A DNA stretch of 64,000 nt from Parasphingorhabdus cellanae (GCF_017498565.1 NZ_CP071794.1:2098001-2162000), one strand, 5' to 3'; positions 14,001 through 21,800 are shown, counted from the stretch's first letter. Numbers and translations are program-made. Notes: generated by a model not told the origin, from the letters alone.

Positions 14001-16539
14001 AAAGGGCATCTCCATCGCCGTCAAAATCATTGGCGAGCACATTAATGCTGGTAATCGCCGTGTCTTCGTTGGTGCTCTGGGTCGCATCATTGACCGCTGT
14101 TGGCGGGTCGTTAATTTCCACGACCCGGATCGTCGATGTCGCGACGTTGGAACTGAGCGCCGCATTCGCAAAGCTGATATTGATGGTACGGTCCACTTCA
14201 GATGGCCGTTCTGTCGTGTTTTCAAAAGTGATCGCACGCAACGCAAGGCGATAATCCCTCGCGCTATCTGCGCCTGTCAACTCCACACCGCTATCCGTGC
14301 GTGTGTAGCTAATCCCCCTCACTGTGCCTGATGCCGCCGCCGAGCCATTAACCAGCAACCGGTCGCCAGCTTGCGCGTTGGTCAGCACAATGCTGGCGCT
14401 TTGCACTTGGCCATCGGGATTGGTAATCCGGACGTCCCGGTCCACAATGCCGACACTATTTCTGTTTTCGACGTAAGTGCCCTGATAACCCGATCCGCTA
14501 GAGGTACTGTCATTACGATCCAGATCCAACCGCGGGATGGAGATCGTTGTACCGCCACTACCAAGATTAAAATCCAGATCGCCATCATGGCTGAAACCCG
14601 CTGTACCGGCTGCATTGGGATTGACGTTATAGGTAATTGCAAAACTACTGGTGTCGAGCCAGTTAAAACGTGCCGCAGAACTAGCGTCACCGCCTTCATT
14701 TTGGGTGCCCGACGCGGTTACTTCACCTGCTATACTGGTATCAAATTCAATATCCGATGGTCCGGCATTTTGAAAAGAGGACAGGGTGTCTGTATCGACA
14801 GTGACCCACTCCCGGCTTCGTGAATCACCGTTCCGCCCGTCAATATCTGCCACCGTGAATGATACATCAACATCTACCGGTACACCGCTGGCCGTATAAA
14901 ATATGTCCCACTGAATCTCGGCTGTAGCGGTAGTCCGGGGCCCGCTGGACACCAGCAAAAAGGCCGGATCGTCATCGCTGCCGCCAAATGGGCGATCAAA
15001 GCGGATCGTCTCGCCTTGCGTAAGAGAAGCAATAGTTGCGCGAATGGAAATCGACTGGCCATTTACCGTGCCGACATTTTCCCAAGTCCCGGTCGCTCCA
15101 ACGGTCTGTCCAGCCGAGCGGTTGCCATTTTGATTAAAGCCGTTGCTGCCGGACGCGACAATATTGCCATTCGCGTCGCGCACGGTAAGAGAATCGCGCG
15201 GTGCGGAAATGGCTGCCGGTGCCAGCAACCCATCCCAATCACGCGCGACCAGTGACGCCGATTCCACCTGACCAAGCCGGTTTTCCAGCGTCCAGTCTCC
15301 GCCGCGCAATATGCTGCCGGTATCGTCGATGGAAGCCGCAATATCTGCACCCGTGGTCGCTGCGAGCGCGTTCATCAACTGCTGCCCCGCCTCGCTGCTG
15401 CCAACTTCGCAACCATAAATCAGAATGTCACCATCGGCAGACAATTTGGCACCAATGGACGCCAGCGAAGATGCCAACACACCAGATACTGACGCGCTGT
15501 CAATCTGCGTTGTGCCCAGCCAGAATACGCCCTCGTCACCATGGCTGACCAGATGGATGGCACCAATATTGTCGACACCCGCCAAAGCGGTCATGATCTG
15601 GTCGACGCCGTCGCTATTGCCATCAATGAAGACAATGACACCCTTGCCAGCCCAAGTATCGGCCAGCTCTTGATAATTTTCCACATTGGTGTCGATAAAA
15701 ATATAGTCTTGCCCAGTCGCCGCCGCGCTTTCTCCGACCACGACATCATCGGACAGGGCCGGCTCACCAATATACAACACCCGATTCATGGCAAAGCGGG
15801 AGTCATTGTCATCTATGATGAAATAGTCCCGGAAGTTGGCCGGCCGTACACCCGGCTCTCTGATATCATAAGCGGCCGGCTCGGGCAGCGCTGCTTGCTT
15901 ATAAACAATATCGTTCGGCGCCACGTCTGCAGCCGAGGGAGAATTTGAAATTGCACCATTGCCAACAGGCTCATTGGCAAATACTTCCTTTGAAACAAGT
16001 TGCTCTTTTACAGTAATATTCTCGGAAATATTTGAAGACAATTGCGCCGGGTCAACGGGTATAAGAACGGGATCATTATTCACAGGAATGGTAGCTACCG
16101 TTTCCACGATGGGCTGCGATGATTCTGACCCGTTTCCGACCGTAGAAAATGCCTCTATATCGTCTGATCCGGCCTCATCACCCACACCGTTGAGCGACGA
16201 TGCCTCTGCAATATTGCTATTGTCTAAAACCGAGCTCATGCTGTCCGAAAACGGGCCTTGAACCGCTGGAACGGGCACGTTTACAGGTGTTAAGTCGGTA
16301 TGATCCTCTCCGGTCTCCTGCTCGGACGTAATTGGCGGCGCCAAGCCGATATTAGGAATCGTATCACCAGTAAGGCCGTTACTACCGGCAGTAAAAGGAC
16401 CGGCCGATGAAGAATCATTTTCCAACATATCAGCGGATGACAATGTGGCCGCCGCAGTAACGACTGCTGCGCCGTCAAACATCATTCGTGGCTCTAGAGC
16501 GATGAGATGGGATTGCGGAATCCGGGTTTGCTTGGCCAT
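2077..16539 (-). CDS. Giant DUF4347 / cadherin-like repeat surface protein (type I secretion adhesin)
   Basis: One uninterrupted ORF of 4820 codons. There is no Sec signal; residues 15-24 are LEPRMMFDGA, the motif seen at the start of giant type I-secreted adhesins. A Ser/Asp-rich linker leads to a DUF4347 domain at about residues 253-430 (VFIDGNSDGVDQ, HLVSHGDEGVFWLG, LIYGCEVG). A region with beta-rich features follows to about 810. From about 814 to 4557 come tandem modules: 25 'tandem-95'/cadherin-like units (NDTATTDEDTPV ... DPDGDPLTVT ... NFNGTDTITYTISDGNGG) and 15 He_PIG-type units (GLPAGLSIDPATG ... SGTID). The C-terminus (about 4560-4820) is non-repetitive and ends LLAAFKS. No RTX nonapeptides were seen. 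GGAGAG precedes the ATG. DxDGD motifs suggest calcium binding. Probable role: cell-surface adhesion or biofilm, exported by the adjacent TolC/adaptor. Confidence 0.93.
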   Translation of the reverse strand: MAKQTRIPQSHLIALEPRMMFDGAAVVTAAATLSSADMLENDSSSAGPFTAGSNGLTGDTIPNIGLAPPITSEQETGEDHTDLTPVNVPVPAVQGPFSDSMSSVLDNSNIAEASSLNGVGDEAGSDDIEAFSTVGNGSESSQPIVETVATIPVNNDPVLIPVDPAQLSSNISENITVKEQLVSKEVFANEPVGNGAISNSPSAADVAPNDIVYKQAALPEPAAYDIREPGVRPANFRDYFIIDDNDSRFAMNRVLYIGEPALSDDVVVGESAAATGQDYIFIDTNVENYQELADTWAGKGVIVFIDGNSDGVDQIMTALAGVDNIGAIHLVSHGDEGVFWLGTTQIDSASVSGVLASSLASIGAKLSADGDILIYGCEVGSSEAGQQLMNALAATTGADIAASIDDTGSILRGGDWTLENRLGQVESASLVARDWDGLLAPAAISAPRDSLTVRDANGNIVASGSNGFNQNGNRSAGQTVGATGTWENVGTVNGQSISIRATIASLTQGETIRFDRPFGGSDDDPAFLLVSSGPRTTATAEIQWDIFYTASGVPVDVDVSFTVADIDGRNGDSRSREWVTVDTDTLSSFQNAGPSDIEFDTSIAGEVTASGTQNEGGDASSAARFNWLDTSSFAITYNVNPNAAGTAGFSHDGDLDFNLGSGGTTISIPRLDLDRNDSTSSGSGYQGTYVENRNSVGIVDRDVRITNPDGQVQSASIVLTNAQAGDRLLVNGSAAASGTVRGISYTRTDSGVELTGADSARDYRLALRAITFENTTERPSEVDRTINISFANAALSSNVATSTIRVVEINDPPTAVNDATQSTNEDTAITSINVLANDFDGDGDALSVASASANNGAVTINANGTLNYTPNSGFSGTDTVTYTISDGRGGTSTATFDVTIAAVNDPPVPVGSLPSQSNVDAAQGIFVNTSQGFRDADNGFGELSYSATGLPPGLSINTNTGAITGTIDNSASQGGSGGVYNIVVTATDPDGASANQSFAWTITNPPPQANNDGGSTNEDTPATINVLANDRDPDGDAPLTVIAASAPNGTVVINPDGTLTYTPNANFNGNDVITYTISDGEGGTDTAVYNMTVVAVNDGPQPVGTLPPQSNIDAATGISVATASGFTDIDGPSISYSAAGLPPGLSINSNTGEITGTIDNSASQGGTNGVYTVTITATDFQGTPATQTFAWTVTNPGPMAANDTASTDEDMAVTVNVLANDNDPDGDDLTVTAASASNGTVVVNPDGTITYTPNANFNGTDTITYTISDGEGGTSTATVEVTVAAVNDAPTPLGSLPPQTNVDADSGISIATAGGFTDSDDATLNYSVSGLPAGLSIDANTGEITGTIDRSASQGGSNGVYTVAVTATDAGGLSATQSFSWSVTNPAPVAVNDTATTNEDTPVLIDVLPNDSDPDGDPITLIAAAASVGQATVVGNQVNYVPPANFNGTATITYTISDGEGGTATATITVTVAPVNDAPVGTALPSQDTEDGAVISVPVAGNFSDVDGDTLTYAAADLPPGLSIDPDSGVISGTIDNSASQTSGGTYTATITVSDGNGGTTTQTITFNVSNPGPAAVDDSASTDEDVPVTISPLANDSDPDGDDLTITAASAQNGNVVINPDGTVTYTPNPGFNGTDTITYEISDGEGGTSMAEITVTVADVNDTPTTNGSIGDQTNLDSQVISLPVAGAFSDPDGDSLRYTATGLPAGLTIDPATGVISGTIDRSASQVNGGVYAITVNADDGRGGTVSTSFEWTVTNPAPVASNDSVTTDEDTAVKVTVLANDVDADGDPLTITEAEAGNGTVTINPDGTLAYKPNANFNGEDTIIYTVTDGEGGFSTATVTVTVNAVNDGPTTVGLANQNGEDGADVSIPTAQGFDDIDGDDLTFTASGLPPALSIDPDTGLITGTLASDSSVNGPFVVTVTATDPSGESVSTTFVYSIQNIPPIAVNDTATTPEDTPVTVAVLTNDSDPDGDPLTITAASSQDGTVVVNPDGTLTFTPAENFNGEALVTYTVSDGQGGVATATLTVDVVAVNDAPESLPIPDVTNEDNQAVSVDTGSFFSDLDGDTLTFEVTGLPAGLSIDPATGIISGTIDRNASQPNGGVYSVTVTGTDPDGLTTSQTFSWTVTNPAPTAVNDTATTDEDTPVNITVLTNDTDPDGDPLTVTMATALNGTVTINPDGTLTYEPDANFNGTDTITYVISDGNGGTSTAAVEVTVNPVNDPPVAVDDVATTNEDMPVTIGVLGNDTDTDGDPLTVTAATSPNGTVVINPDGTITFTPAPNFNGPTTITYTISDGNGGTSTATVAVTVDAVNDPPVANIDSATTDEDTPVDIAVLANDTDVDGDPLNVTAADAPNGTVTINPDGTVTYVPDPDFNGTDTITYTISDGQGGFSTSTVEVTVNAVNDAPVATPIAPQNDNDADVINLSVASNFTDVDGDTLTFTAAGLPLGLSIDAAGNITGTIDPGASQGGPGSDGIYNVTVTADDGNGGTVSQTFVWEVNNPAPVATDDTATTDEDTPVTIPVLANDNDPDGDALSVTSATASNGLVTINPDGTITYTPNPDFNGTDTITYTISDGNGGTSTATVEVTVAPVNDAPVVDSPLPNVTGVDGEMPSIPTAGNFSDVDGDALTFTAAGLPAGLTIDPDTGLITGTIDNQASQLNGGVYTVTVTADDGNGGTVSTAFTYTVTNPAPTATNDSATTDEDTPITIAVLANDNDPDGDDLTVTVASAPNGTVVINADGTITYTPDQDFNGTDTITYTISDGNGGTSTATVEVTVAPVNDAPEVDIPISNLNNEDADVISVDVSDKFSDLDGDTLTFTAAGLPAGLSIAANGLITGTIDNQASQINGGVYTITITADDGNGGTVDGTFTWTVTNPAPTAVNDTATTNEDTPSAPIAVLANDNDPDGDSLTVTSATAPNGTVVINPDGTLVYTPAANFNGTDIITYSISDGNGGTSTATVEITVVAVNDAPTADPPLNNQVNDDADVISVDVSGSFEDLDGDTLTFTAAGLPAGLSIDGNGVITGTIDPNASQVGGGVYTVTITADDGNGGTVDSVFTWTVNNPPPVAANDIATTAEDTAVNIPVLTNDSDPDGDTLTVISADSANGTIVIEPDGTLTYQPDPNFNGTDTIVYTISDGNGGTATATVEVTITAVNDAPETVGLPDLFDSNNEAITVPLGSAFSDVDDATLTFNITGLPTGLTFDPATGEVTGTTGATASSDVTDGEYTVTVTATDANGLTESTTFTWTITNEPPRAVNDNYTGTEDTLINLDVLTNDVDPDGDPMTPIEIVSATATNGTAVILPNGTIDFTPDPDFNGTATVTYTIQDANGEFATAVATIVIDPVNDAPDGTILPDRDNEDGDAVSADFGSLFSDPEGDTLTFTANNLPAGLSIDMMTGEISGTVDPDASQANGGVYQVEITATDDGGEETTQSFIWTITNPGPTANADTASTTEDTASAPIDVLANDNDPDGDDLTVTAATAPNGTVVINPDGTLVYTPDENFNGTDTITYVISDGQGGSSTSTVTVTVGAENDDPTVTPLAALGNADADVIAIDVSGSFDDLDGDTLTFTETGLPPGLSIDAAGNITGTINPSASQGGPDGDGIYAVTITADDGNGGTVSSTFSWTVTNPPPVANDDGPIAVTEDTPLDINVLSNDTDPDGDTLTVTLATAGNGDVTINPDGTLNYMPDPDYNGPDTITYTISDGNGGTSTATVEINVGAANDDPVASPIAPRSAVDGAVVSVPVAANFSDVDGDTLTFTAAGLPLGLSIDPNTGVISGTIDSNASQPAGGIYTVVITADDGNGGTVDQSFTWTITNPPPVAVNDTASTSEDLPVNIPVLGNDNDPDGDTLTVTTASAANGTVVIQPNGTIDYTPDPDFNGTDTITYTISDGNGGTSTATVAVTVGAVNDPPVAVNDTAVTEEEEPVTIPVLSNDSDVDGDPLTVTSATAPNGTVVINPDGTVTYTPDPDFNGTDTITYVISDGQGGTATATVAVTVNPVNDAPVAVDDIATTPEDTPVTLNVLGNDTDVDGDPLTVTGATSPDGQVTINPDGTVTFTPNPNFNGTTTVTYTVSDGNGGTATATVTLTVDPVNDAPIATPDVGQTDEDTPITVSVLDNDIDADGDPLTITAATAPNGMVVINPDGTVTYTPNPNFNGTDTITYTVSDGNGGFATTTATITVNPVNDMPVAVNDNVSTPEDAPVTIPVLGNDTDADGDPLAVTDATSPDGMVVVNPDGTITFTPNPNFNGPTTITYTVSDGQGGTSTATVTVNVTPVNDPPAVVPSEAATPEDTPVTLSPLGNASDVDGDPLTIISATSPNGTVTINPDGTITYTPDPNFNGTDVITYQVSDGNGGFTTATITVTVSPVNDPPIAANDIADTDEERPLVIPVLANDVDLDGDPLTVTNATAANGTIVINPDGTITYTPNVDFFGTDTITYTISDGNGGTSTATVAVTVRNTNEVPVDGNEEVFGIGGAETIIDVLANGTDPDGDPLSVFTAKVDIGTVVINPDGTISHFADPEFQGVATITYIVSDGQGGFVESTATVIVTQANANVNELLGNPGIGYPDSELPGTTVNPVNQFITTPLIIDDTANSFRSLNNTPDLNGSRPLLTAVNGLRPLNGMGELDVDGSPIGEVVDQLDQIRDLRFGADRLFDPRFGDFLVEGLTGFSVRQLSTGSDQVMIESVVRDRVIYMEVRDIGADSDPRITEYQLRTRDGSPLPGWIRMDARGLAIIERPVDAETVRLIVRAIRADGQVIEIPVIVQGATGEIQIDEGRELSQNMNGAAPLGSAMAMADASVADETAQLLAAFKS
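2870..14115 (-). repeat. Protein-coding tandem repeat array of the adhesin (25 tandem-95 plus 15 He_PIG modules)
   Basis: Counted by eye in protein order. Units 1-7 and 10-17 of the tandem-95 type are each followed by a He_PIG unit. Units 8 and 9 are followed directly by the next tandem-95 unit, and units 18-25 form an uninterrupted run at the C-terminal end. Each unit is about 90-95 residues. Protein sequence is highly conserved while third codon positions differ from copy to copy, which argues against very recent duplication. The last unit (25) is the most divergent. Confidence 0.9.
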
Positions 16540-16961
16540 CTAACTCTCCGATATGAGCACATCATTATTATATCAGTTTTGTGCCGGTAACAGCTTGAAA
16601 CAAAACAAATAGCCAATGCCCCAGACCGATTTGTTACCACAGGTAGTTAACAGAGATGTATAATATGCTGCAACCCCCAAAAACCCCGGACTTTCAGGGA
16701 TAATGTAAAATCTATGCATGATAATCGCAGATTAGCGACGCCGATCATCTGAAATAGGATCAGGAACACAATATTTTACAATTTCTTGTAAAAAGAAGTC
16801 TAGACGATCTTTTTACATTATATCATCATTGCAGCGAATGGTAATTGCATACCACAAAATGATACAGAAAACACCAGATTTTCGTACTTCCCGACACCGG
16901 TCTATTTGAGAGAATTGTATAACCAGCCGTCTATGATCAGGTTGGATATTGTTCTGAAAAA
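16540..16961 (-). promoter_or_regulatory. A/T-rich upstream region of the adhesin operon
   Basis: No convincing gene lies here; the longest ORF (62 codons, 16813-17001) has no family resemblance. Read on the minus strand, a TATAAT lies at 16567-16572, 28 bases before the adhesin ATG, without a clear -35 partner. A second TATTAT-like box lies further upstream. The region also contains an 8-bp inverted repeat (16774-16793). The promoter is placed by position only. Confidence 0.35.
16774..16793. promoter_or_regulatory. Perfect 8-bp inverted repeat upstream of the adhesin
   Basis: TTTTACAA, a 4-base spacer (tttc), then TTGTAAAA. It lies about 235 bases upstream of the adhesin start in A/T-rich DNA. 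It could be an operator for a dimeric regulator or a weak hairpin; no strong U-tract makes it a clear terminator. Confidence 0.4.
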
Positions 16962-16979
16962 TGGTGCCAGAAGAGGACT
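16962..16979. repeat. Distal attachment-site remnant (tRNA-Leu 3' end copy)
   Basis: tggtgccagaagaggact matches the tRNA 3' end at 27002-27020 (tggtgcccagaagaggact) with one missing C; the last 13 bases (16967-16979) are identical to 27008-27020. Orientation is direct, as required for a site-specific insertion. A further piece of the tRNA T-arm (ggactcgaac) occurs at 17098-17107, so the original site may be split by about 118 bases. Confidence 0.65.
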
Positions 16980-17112
16980 TTCTATCCAGTACATCAAGCA
17001 ATTGATATTAAAGGTTTTTATTCCAACGAACTGTAACAGTTGGATTATACGAATGTAATAGTTTTGGCAAGCACGTTGCGATGTGAGTTCTCAACAGGGA
17101 CTCGAACTTACC

Positions 17113-18822
17113 TTATTCGCCGCTGCCTTCGTCTTCTAACGAGATGCCGAATGCCTTTACCTTACGCTCTCTCATTGGCGATTTTCTGCCTATCCTCCTG
17201 AGCGCTTCGGTAGCGGAAACAAGCAGGTCTTCGGCACCGTCGCGGTTTGATTTTCCCATGGCCAACAATGCCTCAATTGTAATCTTCAAACTGGGGCCGC
17301 TCAATTCCTCGAAGAACTTCTCAAAATCTTCAGGGGTCTGCTTAGACATCAGCACTAGATCATCATCATTCCATGGAGAATTGCTTCCAATTTGTTTTAA
17401 GACTTCGAACGGGTCTCTATGGTCTTCAAAATTATCCAATTTATTCGCGAGCGTTTGGCGCAACCCTTGGTCGATGTCATTATACCTCGCATAGATGTGG
17501 TTTTTAATATCGAAGAAATTTCGTGCTTCGCCATCATGTGCTTGCATGTACAAACCAATCAAGTTGTCAGCTCGTTCATCCGTATCATATTCTCTGAGCA
17601 TATAAATCGCGCTGCTCAAGTTGGTTATTGAAACTTGAGCAATCGACTCGACAGCCGCACCATAGAGCGCCTCGATAAACTCATCATCTTCGGTGGTAAG
17701 CGAGCCATGGTACTTATCCTTCCAAACCTGGCTGAGCGAGCTGTCATTTCCAGATAATCGCCGGGTGTGCTGTAGTACCTCAGCCGCAGAGCGAAGTGCA
17801 GCACCGTCAAAATATCCCGCTTTGGCTCCGACTAAGATTATCTCATCCATCTCGTGAGACTCGAAGTACGGATAGCCTTTCAATACTTCAGCCCAAGGGT
17901 GTGACGGGTTTTCATTGTTCCCATCTTGGTCTCTCATTGCCTCAATAAGCGGATTATAACTAAAATACTCTCTTGTCGGCGGAGCAAATTCGGGCTGATG
18001 AATCGACCATCCGGTAGCAGTAAGAGTCGCAATCGCCTGCTCCAATACGATTTCGTCCAAACCCTTTAGATGATCGAGCAGCACGTCGGCCAAGCGTTCG
18101 ATCTTCTTGATCACCCTGATATTGACTATCCCCAAGTCTTCGATCCGGGGTCGGATAAGATCTTGTGTCTTCCTATCGTCGGGCAATGCAATCTGAGTTG
18201 CTTCTTTAGGTGTCAGGTCGAAAAGGATTGAGAGGTCCGCGACCTTCTCTAATTGCGCGTTAAACTCTTTTTTTGATGCCGCATCCATTTGCTCGTCATT
18301 GAGCAATAAGACGACTTTGCAATTGCGCTCCTCCTTCAAAGAAGAGGCCAACCCCAAGACGTCCCTAACTTCGAGATTTTTGCCAGCTCGCTCAAGATCG
18401 TCCAAGCAAACGATCTGTTCGCGGACGGTGAGAAAGGAAGCCTTGGCCAGCACATCCACGGCGTTCTCGCGACCGAAAAGCGCAGCACCGAACTCAAGCG
18501 CAGGTTTTAGCTTGCGCGCTAGGCTAGAGCCGTTGGCCAAACGCGCGCCAAATGTTTCGATGTCCGGCCCTTTAGCAGCGTGTTTGCTCCCGACGGTATT
18601 TTCAAAAATGCTGTACCTAAGTTGGTCCAGCGAACCTAAACCGAAAAGCGATACGTAAGCGTAGTTTTCGAGGGCAACATTGCCTGCCTCAACGGCATCT
18701 GAAAGATACTGCTTCCATGCAAATGTCTTACCGACCCCCCACTTCCCCTGTATGCAAAGAACTTCGGGTTCTGTGCTCAACAAAAAACGGTCAATCTCCG
18801 CTCTAATTAGTGCTAAAGTCAT
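17113..18822 (-). CDS. KAP-type P-loop NTPase
   Basis: A 569-residue protein with Walker A GKWGVGKT at residues 26-33 and a Walker B-like IVCLDDLER about 115 residues later, followed by a KVVLLLNDEQM sensor-like strand. This arrangement is typical of KAP/STAND-type NTPases. The C-terminal half is acidic and helical with no domain I can name and no membrane segment. The start is the ATG at 18822; only GAGAGA is upstream. It lies 47 bases downstream of the restriction-methylation gene on the same strand, so co-expression is likely. KAP NTPases occur often in defence islands. Inferred role: NTP-driven partner or effector of the neighbouring R-M protein. It could instead be an independent defence ATPase. 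The exact family was not checked by search. Confidence 0.75.
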   Translation of the reverse strand: MTLALIRAEIDRFLLSTEPEVLCIQGKWGVGKTFAWKQYLSDAVEAGNVALENYAYVSLFGLGSLDQLRYSIFENTVGSKHAAKGPDIETFGARLANGSSLARKLKPALEFGAALFGRENAVDVLAKASFLTVREQIVCLDDLERAGKNLEVRDVLGLASSLKEERNCKVVLLLNDEQMDAASKKEFNAQLEKVADLSILFDLTPKEATQIALPDDRKTQDLIRPRIEDLGIVNIRVIKKIERLADVLLDHLKGLDEIVLEQAIATLTATGWSIHQPEFAPPTREYFSYNPLIEAMRDQDGNNENPSHPWAEVLKGYPYFESHEMDEIILVGAKAGYFDGAALRSAAEVLQHTRRLSGNDSSLSQVWKDKYHGSLTTEDDEFIEALYGAAVESIAQVSITNLSSAIYMLREYDTDERADNLIGLYMQAHDGEARNFFDIKNHIYARYNDIDQGLRQTLANKLDNFEDHRDPFEVLKQIGSNSPWNDDDLVLMSKQTPEDFEKFFEELSGPSLKITIEALLAMGKSNRDGAEDLLVSATEALRRIGRKSPMRERKVKAFGISLEDEGSGE

Positions 18823-18869
18823 TTCTCTCGATCGCCCATGGTGTTCGGTAATCTCCCTGTCCTCGCTAA

Positions 18870-21800
18870 TCAGATGTTGGCTTCGAGTAACTCGATCTCT
18901 TCCGCGGTCAGGTCGAACAGTTCATAGACTTTCGCGTTGATCTCGTTTTCCGTCTGCGCGATTTCTGCTGTGAGCGCGTTGATTTGGTCCCGCGTCTCTT
19001 TGATCAGGTCTTCCCAATCGTTGCGGTCTTTCAACGGGATGTCGGCCCTGAGGGTCTTTTCGACCTCTTTTTGGAAGGCGGCGAAGTCGGGCAGCAGCCA
19101 CCATTCTTTGAGTTTGGTGGAAAGCTTTGCAGCGGCTGGATCAGCAGCAAGATCAGGGATGCGCCGGTTGATGCTTTGTTGGAGCGAGTAGCGCTTCTCA
19201 GCAGCAGCCTGCGCGGCTTTGGCAAGTTTGCCGATAGCAGCTTTCTGTTCGGGTGTGGCATCAGGGATGGGGAGTGGCTCGATATATTGAGCCTTGAATC
19301 GGTAATAACCTCCTCTTGCTTTAGTGGTCTGAGAGAGCAACGAAAACCAAAGTAAAGCCGAGTTCAACAAGCCTAACAAGAACGGGTCGGAAGTAGGGAG
19401 GAAATAGCTCGTTGTATCATTTATCTTCGAGCGATTGTCGCAGAAGAATGTCGGGGCAGCAGCTATGTCGCGATAAATGATCTTCGCCCTGTGAAGGGCA
19501 TCATAATAAGCGCATGAGCGCAGTTCCCACCAAAAAAAACCTTTGTCTGTTCTGCGCTTTAAGCTCTCTTCATGCTGTGCCAAATGCGCCCAGATCGCGG
19601 GAAATCGTCTCGCGAGTAATTGCTTGGCTTCATTCTCATTCACCGCACCGAATTGCTCGTTGGTCCACCCTTTGGGAAGCAGAATAAGGCTCTGCTCCGA
19701 ATCTTCTTCTCGCCATTTTTGAACCGCTGCACCATCAATCCATGGTTTCAAAATATCAGACGATTTTGGATCTTGCGCAATCAACCGGTCCCGCGTTGCG
19801 CGGTCGATCACAAACGCATCATTGCGGCCCGTCTTGATGCCATAGAGCGGCGAGCCATAGATCTCTTTTAGCGTCTTGCGCCCTTTGACAATCTTGGCTC
19901 TCAGAGCGCGCAGTGCTGGCGATTCCAATTGCCACGATCCCGCTGGCAGCACCCTTTGCGGATAGGGTGCCTTGGCGGTCTCAAAACCATCTGCAAAGCT
20001 GCCTTTAGGCAATTCGGCGATGTTCCAGAATTGCAATTCGTGATCCACATTGGGCGCGCCTGCACGCATAGTCAGGATTGCGGGATAAGTTGTTACACCT
20101 TCAAAAATCTGATGATCGCCAAAATCGACTACATTCTCAATCGTGGCGCTCTTGCGCAGATACTCACGAAGTGGTGCGCCCGAACCAGTCTTAAAGAATG
20201 TGCTCGAGCTGATATAGCCCAGCCGCCCGCCGGGCTTCAAAATGCGTAAGCCGCGCTCAAAGAAGTAAGCGTAAAGGTCCGCAACACCGTGGTAGACTTC
20301 GAAACGGTCTTTTAGATAGGGCTTTAGTTCTTTGAGCAATTCCTGTCGCACATAGGGCGGATTGCCCAGCACTACGTCAAAGCCGCCCTCGGCAAACACA
20401 TCTGGAAACGCCTCTTTCCAGACAAAGCCGTGCTCGCGGTAAGCATAGGAGCTGTCTTCTATCAGGCTATCGCCAACGCGCAGATTGCCATCCAGACTGT
20501 CCAGCACTTTGCCGCGCCGAGCGGTTTTGATCCAGAGCGATAGTTTGGCAATCTCCACGCTCTCACTGTTCACATCCACGCCGAACAGATTGTTGGTAAG
20601 GATTTCGCTGTCAGGATCAAACAGGTCGCGCCCGCCCGATAGTGCAGCAAGCTTGCCATTCACCCGCTCAAGCTCGGCCTTCATCCAATCGAACGCAATC
20701 ACCAGAAACACGCCAGAGCCGCAAGCGGGGTCCACAATGCGTAAAGATGTTAGGCGTTTGCGGTAAGCCTCCCACGCTTCTTGCTCTGCACTTTTGCGCT
20801 TCCACTTGATCTCTTCATCATCGGCCAGCGCGCCCTTGGCAGCATATTCGACCAAAATGCCGTCAAAGATTTCGCGGCAATGGGTGCCTAGTGTCTGCTC
20901 AACAATAAATCGTGCGACATAGTCGGGCGTATAAACCACGCCATCACGCTTGCGCCGCCCGCTGGTGCCGCTAGTCTTTTTCTCGGCTGGTGCTTCGCCT
21001 AGCGCTTCGGCCTGCAATTGCTCCACATCAGCAATCGACTGCTCGAAAATGTGTCCGAGAACTGTGACTGAAATTTCGCTGGCAAAGTCATAGGCGCCCA
21101 GCCGCTTGAACCCCTCGCAAATGTCATCCGGAATCTCAAGCGAGCGGATAATAGGATCGCGGGCAAACAGACCGCCATTGTAGCGTGGTATCTTGAGCTG
21201 ATCGGAGCCCTTATCAATCGCGGTGAACAGACCCAGGAAATTCTCCCAAACCGGTTTCGGATTGTAGGGGTCATTATGCTCGAAGGCGTTCTGGAGACTG
21301 TTATCTGGCACAAGGTTGTTATCTTCAGCAAAGGCGATGAACAACACGCGATCCAGAATGGTCTGACCTACGCTGATCGCTTCGAGCGGGTCCATGTCAG
21401 GCTTAGCTGTTTGCACCGCACCGATCAGATCTGATCGCAACATTTTGTAGTCAGCATAGAGCTCGTCGGTGATGTCTTTGTCTTCTGAGCGGCTGTCTGC
21501 CAACAATTGTTCTGTTTGACCCGTGAGCAAGTGTTCAGCGGCCAGCATGAGCATGAAGCGCTGATACTCTTCCGGCTGGTGCAATTTGGCGAGGTCAAAG
21601 CTCTCGTGGAATTGCCGCCCGTCTGCGTATGAGTAGAGCCGGATTTCGAGATAATTGGAAACCAGAATCCATTTTGTGCCGACATTGTTCGCAGCATATT
21701 CCCACGCCTGATCGATCGGGCTCTTGGCGCGGCCCGGCATGATCGCATCGAGGTCTTTGGTCTTTGCGCCTTTCAGCTCGAACGGGGCAATGATTTCGCT

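Noticed and set aside
2077..16539. Frameshift or stop inside the giant ORF
   Set aside because: The frame is open throughout and all repeat units stay in register.
16813..17001. Minus-strand ORF of 62 codons in the adhesin upstream region
   Set aside because: Crosses the island border repeat, has no ribosome site and no known resemblance.
17094..17110. Possible second tRNA gene (gggactcgaac T-loop-like)
   Set aside because: Flanking bases do not form T-stem, anticodon arm or acceptor stem; better seen as an att-site fragment or chance.
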